From: Bacteroidales bacterium UBA1204
GTDB lineage: Bacteria > Bacteroidota > Bacteroidia > Bacteroidales > F082
Length of the DNA: 20,196 bases
Direction of reading: 5' to 3'
Assembly: GCA_002310075.1 (NCBI GenBank)
Contig: DBXU01000129.1
Location: 1-20,196, forward strand
How positions within the stretch are numbered: position 1 is the stretch's first letter; every line of letters begins with the position of its first letter. The translations under genes and the position numbers were made by a program. Below, piece after piece: positions 1-5,333 of this stretch. The notes under the pieces were generated by a model. The model worked only from the letters and a program-made list of their open reading frames with translations, had not been told where the DNA came from and searched no databases.

Positions 1-608
1 GCCAGCTTCGCCACGGCCTTCATCATGGGTTTCGGGCCACAGACGTAGATCTTGTCGAAGCTTTGCTTTTGCCATACCGAATGCATCGTCACAAAGCCTT
101 TCTCGCCAAGTGAGCCGTCTTCGGTGGTGACAAAGGTCTCACCAAGGTTTTGATAGTCAGCCAGACGAAGCAGATCGGTCTCCGCCTTTCCTCCTAGTAA
201 CAAAGTCGGGCGAACGCCTTTCGCATTCAGCACCTTTGCGAAATAATACAATGGCGCGATGCCGATGCCGCCGCCAACAAGCAGACATCTCTCACCTTTT
301 TCAGGAAGGCTGAAGCCATTGCCCAACGGCAACACCATATTTATCGTATCGCCATCTTCAGCTGCGGCCAGATGCCTTGTCCCCTCGCCCACCTGCTGCA
401 CCAGCAGCGTTATTTCATTCTGATCGAGCTCCACGTCATGTATGGAGATGGGGCGACGAAGATAAGTGCTTGGCGAGCCATCGACGCGCACCTGAACGAA
501 CTGCCCAGGCATGATATCGGGTAAAGGCTGCAAGGAACACAATCTAAGCAACACCGAACGGCCGAAGTCCTGCTTTGCTATTAACTTGAAATCTGCAATC
601 TGTTTCAT
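1..608 (-). CDS. pyrK: Dihydroorotate dehydrogenase electron transfer subunit (5' part; C-terminus off window)
   Basis: This is the FAD/2Fe-2S subunit that passes electrons from dihydroorotate oxidation by PyrD to NAD in pyrimidine synthesis. About 202 codons are visible from the ATG at 608. The protein shows a ferredoxin-reductase-like FAD domain with the RRPISI flavin motif near residue 52, a nucleotide-binding loop GGGIGIAPL, and the conserved VCGPKPMM motif at the window edge. The C-terminal cysteine cluster that holds the 2Fe-2S centre would lie beyond position 1, so it cannot be checked. pyrD normally follows directly; it too would be off the window. A GGAG lies 4 bases before the ATG, and a strong hairpin sits in the leader. 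Other flavoprotein reductases share this fold, but the motif set and length favour PyrK. Confidence 0.9.
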   Translation of the reverse strand, partial: MKQIADFKLIAKQDFGRSVLLRLCSLQPLPDIMPGQFVQVRVDGSPSTYLRRPISIHDVELDQNEITLLVQQVGEGTRHLAAAEDGDTINMVLPLGNGFSLPEKGERCLLVGGGIGIAPLYYFAKVLNAKGVRPTLLLGGKAETDLLRLADYQNLGETFVTTEDGSLGEKGFVTMHSVWQKQSFDKIYVCGPKPMMKAVAKL

Positions 609-612
609 ATAA

Positions 613-656
613 CTCCATTTGCACAGGAGATTGCGGGGCAAACCCGCAATGACTCC
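613..656 (-). promoter_or_regulatory. pyrK leader hairpin with possible Shine-Dalgarno switch
   Basis: A perfect 8-bp inverted repeat (ATTGCGGG at 630-637, CCCGCAAT at 643-650) with a 5-base loop lies between the pyrK promoter and start codon. In the transcript it is flanked by GGAG on the 5' side (653-656) and CUCC on the 3' side (626-629), which can lengthen the stem across a 2-base bulge. The same CUCC could instead pair with the GGAG (613-616) just before the pyrK ATG. The hairpin is seen directly; a regulatory role is inference. No T-run follows it, so it does not look like a simple terminator. Confidence 0.5.
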
Positions 657-669
657 TTGGATTCGGGCA

Positions 670-677
670 CAAATATA
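670..677 (-). promoter_or_regulatory. Putative pyrK promoter, -7 box TATATTTG
   Basis: The minus strand reads TATATTTG, an exact match to the Bacteroidota TAnnTTTG box. Transcription would begin around 662, giving a leader of roughly 50 bases that contains the hairpin at 630-650. The expected -33 region falls inside the terminator hairpin of the upstream gene. Confidence 0.6.
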
Positions 678-678
678 C

Positions 679-701
679 AAAAAAAGCTGCCGAAGCAGCT
701 T
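679..701 (-). terminator. Rho-independent terminator of the DUF5606 gene
   Basis: On the minus strand the sequence folds into a 7-bp stem (AAGCTGC/GCAGCTT) closed by a stable TTCG tetraloop and runs straight into seven T residues. It lies about 20 bases past the stop codon of the DUF5606 gene and abuts the pyrK -7 box. Confidence 0.8.
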
Positions 702-722
702 CTTTTTAGGCAATCAAAGGAA

Positions 723-1151
723 TCATTCTGCTTTCTCGGCAGGTTCCTCCGGCTTTTCTTCTTCAGTGAAGTCAAGCAAGTTCTTGTCCATCAGCATCTG
801 ATACCAAGCAAACACTTTCTTCATATCCGAAGGATACACAGCCTCTTCATCATAGTCTGGCATGACAAGCGCAAACTTCTCGCGCAACTCTTCAGGTTTA
901 GCCTTCTTGAAATCGAAATCCACTTTGTCTCCCATCTTCTCGTGGATCATCTTAAAGACTTCCTTCAACGGACGGTCTTCATCGGTAGAGAAAATGGATA
1001 TCTCTTCAAGCGAGCTCATGCGGTCATTAGCGAAGGCGGGAATGCACTTGCCATCGACAACTGATTCAACAATAATTCTTCCAATGGCCTGAGACTTAAC
1101 TTGATAAAGCCCCGGTTTTCCAGATATCGAAACGATCTTACTTAAATCCAT
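723..1151 (-). CDS. DUF5606 domain-containing protein
   Basis: A 142-residue soluble protein beginning MDLSKIVSISGKPGLY. It matches the DUF5606 family, which I know only from Bacteroidota and whose biochemical role is unknown. The N-terminal half (about residues 1-65) is a compact beta-rich section. A middle helical segment (80-125) follows, and the C-terminus is a Glu/Pro-rich acidic tail. There is no signal peptide or membrane segment. The gene is monocistronic, with its own TATTTTTG promoter and a terminator with a TTCG tetraloop. Placement next to pyrK does not by itself imply a shared pathway. Confidence 0.8.
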   Translation of the reverse strand: MDLSKIVSISGKPGLYQVKSQAIGRIIVESVVDGKCIPAFANDRMSSLEEISIFSTDEDRPLKEVFKMIHEKMGDKVDFDFKKAKPEELREKFALVMPDYDEEAVYPSDMKKVFAWYQMLMDKNLLDFTEEEKPEEPAEKAE

Positions 1152-1178
1152 AATTCATTCTATTATTCAAAACGGGTG

Positions 1179-1186
1179 CAAAAATA
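1179..1186 (-). promoter_or_regulatory. Putative promoter of DUF5606 gene, -7 box TATTTTTG
   Basis: The minus strand reads TATTTTTG, an exact TAnnTTTG match, 27 bases before the ATG at 1151. It directly abuts the A/T-rich hairpin after the upstream SDR gene. Confidence 0.65.
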
Positions 1187-1217
1187 GAAAAAAGATTGAT
1201 AACGACATCTTTTTTTC
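1187..1217 (-). terminator. A/T-rich hairpin, probable weak terminator of the three-gene operon
   Basis: On the minus strand GAAAAAAAGAT pairs with ATCTTTTTTC around a 10-base loop, with one bulged A. The 3' arm is itself a T-run, and the hairpin overlaps the SDR stop codon. The stem is almost all A-T, so termination is probably leaky and some read-through into the DUF5606 gene is possible. Confidence 0.45.
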
Positions 1218-2032
1218 TACTTCACCTTCTTCCAAATCCTATCCACTAGTTTTTTGGGCAACAAAGCAATCAAAGGCGGAAGGTATACATTCATAAAACC
1301 CGGCTTCACTACCCTTTTCTTTCTGATCATGCCCTTCAGTGCCCTACGCACCAACCACTGCGGGGTGCCTATCAGGCCTATCTTAACCCCCATATTCAGC
1401 AAGCTGGGCTTCAACCTGTAAAGCGGTGTCGCGATGGCAGCAGGGCATACTGTGGTCACACCGACTCCCCAAGGCCGCATCTCATAATAAAGTGATTTGC
1501 CAAAGCTTTTTAGATAGGCCTTGGAGGCCGAATAAACCGTAATGCCTGGACAAGGCAATTTGGCTGCCATAGACGACATATTAATAATGTATCCATAGCC
1601 ACGTTTCTTCATCTCTTCTCCAAACAAAATGCAGAGTCGAGATGGAGTGTAAACATGCAAGCGCAACATTGTCAACGCTTTGGATTCATTCTCAGGGGTT
1701 AACTCCTCAAAAAAGAACATCCCAGCATTGTTAATAAGAATGTCAATGGCAAGGCCTTTCGACTGGCAAAATTCCAACAATTCTTCAGCAGCTGTTTCAG
1801 TCGCAAGATCCTGATAACGAGTTGCTATCAGGATGGACCTGTCTTGCTTCAGCTCCTCAGCAGCGTTTTTCAGTTCTACCTCCTGATTGCTGACCAGCAA
1901 CAAGTTACAGCCAATTTCTGCCAACTGACGCGCATACTCCAGGCCCATGCCAGAGCTGCCGCCCGTAATCAAGGCACAAGGCTTATGCCCATGAGCTTCC
2001 TGAAACCGGCACAACCATTTTTCCGTGTTCAT
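1217..2032 (-). CDS. Short-chain dehydrogenase/reductase, candidate hydroxysteroid dehydrogenase
   Basis: A 271-residue classical SDR that would reduce a ketone or oxidise an alcohol with NAD(P)(H). The cofactor loop TGGSSGMG is at residues 23-30, NNAG at 101-104, and the catalytic set is Ser154, Tyr167 and Lys171 (YSASK). After the Rossmann core, a basic and hydrophobic tail (about 225-271) rich in Lys, Leu and Pro resembles the membrane-associating tails of hydroxysteroid/ketoacyl SDRs. Its ATG overlaps the TGA of the upstream flavin enzyme (ATGA), so the two are translationally coupled. With an SRD5A-family and an Old Yellow Enzyme family gene in the same operon, a 3-hydroxysteroid dehydrogenase role is plausible. 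SDR sequence alone does not define the substrate. Confidence 0.85.
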   Translation of the reverse strand: MNTEKWLCRFQEAHGHKPCALITGGSSGMGLEYARQLAEIGCNLLLVSNQEVELKNAAEELKQDRSILIATRYQDLATETAAEELLEFCQSKGLAIDILINNAGMFFFEELTPENESKALTMLRLHVYTPSRLCILFGEEMKKRGYGYIINMSSMAAKLPCPGITVYSASKAYLKSFGKSLYYEMRPWGVGVTTVCPAAIATPLYRLKPSLLNMGVKIGLIGTPQWLVRRALKGMIRKKRVVKPGFMNVYLPPLIALLPKKLVDRIWKKVK

Positions 2033-3264
2033 CCTTTCTTTTCCGCTCTTTTTATTTCCTTGCGAATACTTCTAGGTAATTCCTCATCCACGCAATGGTG
2101 ACACTTCATGTTCAGTGTGTACATGCGTCCGATGCAATAGTTGGAATGCTTGCACTCACTACGAGTGACCTCGCCGCTGTGCAATTTATTGACGAAATCC
2201 GTATCATTGATCAACGCGCGGGCCATCTGCAAGGCCACAAAGCCCGAATCAAGCACTTCTTCCATCTTTTCTTTCGACACCATACCACCCACATAAATCA
2301 GAGGAAGTTTCAAGTTGGCGCGAAACACTTTGGCGTCTTCCAAGAAATAGCCTTCGCTATAAGGCACACTAGGTATCACGGCACGGCCAAACAGGGCCAA
2401 GCCCGCCTTGAGCCACCAAAACTTCTTGGGATCCATGTAATAGCGCAAGGTCTTAAGAGGCATGGCGCCACGCATCACCTCCATAGGAGCCTTGCTGACG
2501 AAACCAGCTGTCAGCACTAAGGCGTGAACGCCCAGTTTCTCCAACTCCTTGGCCACAATGATGCAATCGTCCTCATCCATGCCCTTGCGGAAACCGTCGT
2601 GCATATTCACCTTGACCACTACGGCCATGTCGTTTCCTGCAGCGCGCATCACCTCCTCTATGACAAGTTTCATGAAGCGCATGCGGTTGGAAAGCGTCCC
2701 GCCAAACTCATCATGACGATGGTTGGTATATGGCGACAGGAACTGGCTAATAAGATAACCATGCCCCGCATGGATTTCAACGCAGTCGAAACCAGCCTTT
2801 CGCGCCAAGTCAACGGCCTTGCCGAAATCCAACACCAACTCAAAGATCTCTGACTTCTTCAGTTTTCTATGAAATGTCGGTGAATACAAGTTGAATCCTC
2901 TTGAAGCGCCTACAGGCATGCAGCCACAGGTAGCACGATGCGTCATATTGCCGCAATGTCCCAGTTGTATGGACGCTTTGGCACCATGACTATGAACAGC
3001 ATCGGTGAGGCGTTTCAGGTCAGGCACAATCTCCTCGCGCATCCAAAGCTGTCCGTCAAATGAGAGACCAGACTGGTTAACAGCGGCATAGGCCACTGTC
3101 GTCATACCAACGCCGCCACGGGCCACAGCCTCATGATACTCGAGCAAATCGTCGGAAGGCCGGTTGCCATAGGCCATATTTTCAAAGGCTGCAGAGCGTA
3201 TCACCCTGTTACGCAAGGTAATAGGACCAATCTGACAGGGTGTGAATATCAGCGAAGTTTCCAT
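2029..3264 (-). CDS. Old Yellow Enzyme family NADH:flavin oxidoreductase, candidate enone (steroid 5-beta) reductase
   Basis: A 411-residue FMN TIM-barrel protein of the OYE/2,4-dienoyl-CoA reductase family. It shows the N-terminal LRNRVIRSA strand, QLGHCG near residue 100, the signature IHAGHGYL at 164-171 followed by DEFGG and NR, and GGMVSK near 326. A C-terminal cysteine group (Cys371, Cys377, Cys388, Cys391) resembles the 4Fe-4S site of this family, but Ser374 sits where the second cysteine of a C-x2-C-x2-C pattern would be. It stops soon after, so it lacks the C-terminal FAD/NAD domain of the roughly 660-residue BaiCD/BaiH and dienoyl-CoA reductase enzymes. A hydrophobic insertion at about 268-308 precedes the last barrel strands. 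It lies 3 bases after the 5-alpha-reductase-like gene. Likely reaction: reduction of an alpha,beta-unsaturated carbonyl; a steroid substrate is inferred from context. Confidence 0.85.
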   Translation of the reverse strand: METSLIFTPCQIGPITLRNRVIRSAAFENMAYGNRPSDDLLEYHEAVARGGVGMTTVAYAAVNQSGLSFDGQLWMREEIVPDLKRLTDAVHSHGAKASIQLGHCGNMTHRATCGCMPVGASRGFNLYSPTFHRKLKKSEIFELVLDFGKAVDLARKAGFDCVEIHAGHGYLISQFLSPYTNHRHDEFGGTLSNRMRFMKLVIEEVMRAAGNDMAVVVKVNMHDGFRKGMDEDDCIIVAKELEKLGVHALVLTAGFVSKAPMEVMRGAMPLKTLRYYMDPKKFWWLKAGLALFGRAVIPSVPYSEGYFLEDAKVFRANLKLPLIYVGGMVSKEKMEEVLDSGFVALQMARALINDTDFVNKLHSGEVTRSECKHSNYCIGRMYTLNMKCHHCVDEELPRSIRKEIKRAEKKG

Positions 3265-3267
3265 AGA

Positions 3268-4035
3268 TCAATATATAAAGGGGATGATTCTCTTAACTTT
3301 TTTCGTATCTAACTCATCACCAAACTCCAGTTTGTAATGATCGTATATCCGTGCTGCTCGTGGGCAAAGGTTGGCAAAGGTCCACAAGGCAAACACAGCA
3401 CCCGACCATGACCAGGTGAGGATGGCAAAGCCCACCCATTCCACAAACTCGCCAAAATAATTGGCGGAGGTCACATAACGGAACATGCCATTTTTTGGCA
3501 GATAATGCTTAGTATCACCGTCCTTACGCAAGTTACGGATGATGTCGTCAGACTGGATGTTGACATACATGCCGATGATAAACAAAAGGAACCCAAAGAT
3601 AAACCTCGGATTGGTAAGCCAATCTGCTGGATAATAATCAACAGGAGAAAGATAGAAGATCCAGCCGCCCTGCATCAAAGCATTCAGCACATTGAAGGTC
3701 ACGCCCATCAAAACGATGGAAAGCGGCATCATGCTATTGCCTCGCATACGGAAGGGGAAAACAAAAGAGCGCTGGATATAATGGAGTTCGAACAAGAACA
3801 AAAAAGCCAGGCGCACCAAATCACCACGACGATCAGAAAAGAACCATAACAGCAACATGGCAAGAAACACAGGCGATTCCATCAGCACCCATCCTAACTT
3901 GTTGTTGACAGCAGGGCCCCATTTCGGGTTATAAAACTTGCCATACCCAGCATCCACAAAAAAGAGGCTCACAAAAACCACCACGGCCACAACAGCCATA
4001 ATGGCAAGGAAAACATAAAACGCGTGTAAAGTCAT
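3268..4035 (-). CDS. Steroid 5-alpha-reductase (SRD5A) family membrane protein
   Basis: A 255-residue polytopic membrane protein of the 3-oxo-5-alpha-steroid 4-dehydrogenase family, which reduces the C4-C5 double bond of 3-oxo-4-ene steroids with NADPH. Family features are visible throughout. Glu53 in the MESP motif and Tyr86 in ELHYIQRSF match the substrate-contacting Glu57 and Tyr91 of human SRD5A2. MRGNSMMPL, NIQSDDIIRNLR (159-170), ANYFGEFVEWVGFA (191-204), NLCPRA and the C-terminal KRIIPFIY also match. About six or seven membrane segments are present. The reading frame is open back to a TTG at 4101, but that extension contains the promoter at 4054-4061, so I chose the ATG at 4035. First gene of a three-gene operon. 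The family is unusual in bacteria; related membrane enzymes acting on other lipids cannot be excluded. Confidence 0.88.
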   Translation of the reverse strand: MTLHAFYVFLAIMAVVAVVVFVSLFFVDAGYGKFYNPKWGPAVNNKLGWVLMESPVFLAMLLLWFFSDRRGDLVRLAFLFLFELHYIQRSFVFPFRMRGNSMMPLSIVLMGVTFNVLNALMQGGWIFYLSPVDYYPADWLTNPRFIFGFLLFIIGMYVNIQSDDIIRNLRKDGDTKHYLPKNGMFRYVTSANYFGEFVEWVGFAILTWSWSGAVFALWTFANLCPRAARIYDHYKLEFGDELDTKKVKRIIPFIY

Positions 4036-4053
4036 TTTTGAAATAATATGTGT

Positions 4054-4061
4054 CAAAAATA
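4054..4061 (-). promoter_or_regulatory. Putative promoter of the reductase operon, -7 box TATTTTTG
   Basis: The minus strand reads TATTTTTG, an exact consensus match, 18 bases before the ATG at 4035. No other good promoter lies inside the three genes, whose spacings are 3 and -4 bases, so this one probably drives the whole operon. Confidence 0.65.
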
Positions 4062-4115
4062 AGGAAAATAGACATCGGCCTGCGGTTTTTTCACCAAACA
4101 ATCAAAAAAATCCAT

Positions 4116-4123
4116 TATTTTTG
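4116..4123 (+). promoter_or_regulatory. Putative promoter of zinc metallopeptidase gene, -7 box TATTTTTG
   Basis: Exact TAnnTTTG match, 27 bases before the ATG at 4151. It is divergent from the reductase operon promoter at 4054-4061. Confidence 0.65.
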
Positions 4124-4150
4124 CACCATTAACCAATAAAAGGAAATGCT

Positions 4151-4834
4151 ATGTCAATAGGAATGAATTGGATTCTCATCATCGTCATCGGAATCGTAGG
4201 AATGTTGGTCCAATGGCGCTTGAAAAGCGTCTTTGCCAAATACTCAAAAGTGCTTTCTCCTGGAGGTCTTACAGGAGCCCAAATCGCGCAGAAAATGCTG
4301 AACGACAATGGCATCTATGACGTCTCGGTCACCTGCATCAAGGGACAGCTCACCGACCATTACGACCCCACAAAGAAGACCGTCAACCTCAGCGAGGACG
4401 TCTACCGCATGAATAGCGTTTCAGCTGCCGCCGTAGCTGCTCACGAATGCGGCCACGCCATACAACATAAGGTTGGCTATGCTCCTTTAAAGCTTCGTTC
4501 CGCCTTGGTGCCCACCGTCAACATCTCTTCGAAACTGTCGATGATTGTCATTCTAATCGGTCTGGCCGTCATCCAAGTCTTTCCGGCCTTGTTCTGGATT
4601 GGCATCGCCATGTTTGCCATGGTGTTTCTGTTCAGCGTGATCACGCTACCCGTTGAGTTCAACGCCTCGAAACGGGCCTTAGCATGGCTGCAGTCGTCCA
4701 ACTCACTCCAGCAGACCGAAGTGGCACAAGCCAAAGAAGCCCTTGGCTGGGCCGCCAGCACTTATGTGGTAGCAGCCCTGTCGTCGTTGGTGTCGTTGCT
4801 ATATTACATCGGACTCGGAAACAGCCGACGCTGA
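4151..4834 (+). CDS. YugP-like membrane zinc metallopeptidase
   Basis: A 227-residue membrane protein of the neutral zinc metallopeptidase family that includes YugP. An N-terminal membrane segment (about 7-22) is followed by a soluble part with the zinc-binding HECGH at 98-102. Two or three further membrane segments follow (about 128-165 and 205-222). Glu169 in PVEFNAS is a likely third metal ligand. It is presumably an inner-membrane protease; substrates of the family are not established. The start is supported by the promoter at 4116-4123. It converges on the lipoprotein gene with only 3 bases between stop codons and no obvious terminator. Confidence 0.85.
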   Translation: MSIGMNWILIIVIGIVGMLVQWRLKSVFAKYSKVLSPGGLTGAQIAQKMLNDNGIYDVSVTCIKGQLTDHYDPTKKTVNLSEDVYRMNSVSAAAVAAHECGHAIQHKVGYAPLKLRSALVPTVNISSKLSMIVILIGLAVIQVFPALFWIGIAMFAMVFLFSVITLPVEFNASKRALAWLQSSNSLQQTEVAQAKEALGWAASTYVVAALSSLVSLLYYIGLGNSRR

Positions 4835-4837
4835 CGC

Positions 4838-5197
4838 TTATTCGACGATTTTCCCGTAAGCCTCCTTGATCTGGATAGCCAGTTCCTCACTACCATGAGC
4901 ATTGACTGCTTTCATGAATTCAAGGCGGGCTGCATCGAAACGGCTCACCTCTTCTTGAGTCATGCCTTTATGGTACTCGTAATAGTTCTTACTCATCGTA
5001 ATAAACTGGTCAACAGCCATTTGCCAATCTTCAGCCTTGTATCTTCTTGATTTCTTCACGGTCTGCTGAACAAAGTTCTCGGCGTTCAAGGCAACTTGGT
5101 GAGGATTATTGGCAATTTGGTATTCAACAGGACCCGAAGGCTGACATCCTGCAAAAGCAAGCAGGACAAATAACAGAAGAGGTAATACTTTTTTCAT
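4838..5197 (-). CDS. Small predicted lipoprotein, unknown function
   Basis: A 119-residue protein with a textbook lipoprotein signal: MKK, a leucine-rich core, then AFAGC with the lipidated Cys at residue 18. The mature part is about 100 residues, mostly helical and charged, with a tyrosine/lysine-rich section. I do not recognise the family. The frame stays open upstream to a TTG at 5218, but that codon lies inside the promoter box at 5216-5223, so the ATG at 5197 is the better start. It is monocistronic. Confidence 0.75.
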   Translation of the reverse strand: MKKVLPLLLFVLLAFAGCQPSGPVEYQIANNPHQVALNAENFVQQTVKKSRRYKAEDWQMAVDQFITMSKNYYEYHKGMTQEEVSRFDAARLEFMKAVNAHGSEELAIQIKEAYGKIVE

Positions 5198-5215
5198 TCC
5201 AGTAGATATTTGGTG

Positions 5216-5223
5216 CAAAAATA
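5216..5223 (-). promoter_or_regulatory. Putative promoter of lipoprotein gene, -7 box TATTTTTG
   Basis: Exact minus-strand TAnnTTTG match, 18 bases before the ATG at 5197. It is divergent from the pepD promoter about 30 bases away. Confidence 0.65.
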
Positions 5224-5235
5224 GCTATTTTTCTA

Positions 5236-5263
5236 TTGGATTCAGAAAAAAAACGTAATTTAG
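5236..5263 (+). promoter_or_regulatory. Putative pepD promoter (TTG and TAATTTAG)
   Basis: TTG at 5236-5238 and TAATTTAG at 5256-5263 (one mismatch to TAnnTTTG) are separated by 17 bases. They would give a leader of about 65 bases before the pepD ATG. Confidence 0.45.
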
Positions 5264-5267
5264 CCGA

Positions 5268-5289
5268 CTAAATTCCCGTTTAGCGGGAA
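5268..5289 (+). promoter_or_regulatory. Overlapping inverted repeats in the pepD leader
   Basis: TTCCCG (5273-5278) pairs perfectly with CGGGAA (5284-5289) around the loop TTTAG. The loop itself can pair with CTAAA at 5268-5272, so two hairpins compete for the same bases. It could equally be a DNA operator or mRNA 5'-end stabiliser. Function is unknown. Confidence 0.4.
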
Positions 5290-5333
5290 ACAAAACGAGA
5301 ACAAACATTACAAACAAATAAAAACAATTAAAC

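Noticed and set aside
630..650. pyrK leader hairpin as a rho-independent terminator
   Set aside because: No T-run follows on either strand, and it lies between a consensus promoter and a start codon.
657..1064. 135-residue plus-strand open frame opposite DUF5606
   Set aside because: It is the complement of a recognisable gene and runs through its terminator; no promoter or family match.
4036..4101. TTG-started 22-residue N-terminal extension of the SRD5A-family protein
   Set aside because: It contains the exact TATTTTTG promoter box at 4054-4061; the ATG at 4035 fits the family start and the promoter.
5198..5218. TTG-started extension of the small lipoprotein
   Set aside because: The TTG is inside the promoter box; starting at 5197 gives a clean MKK lipoprotein signal.
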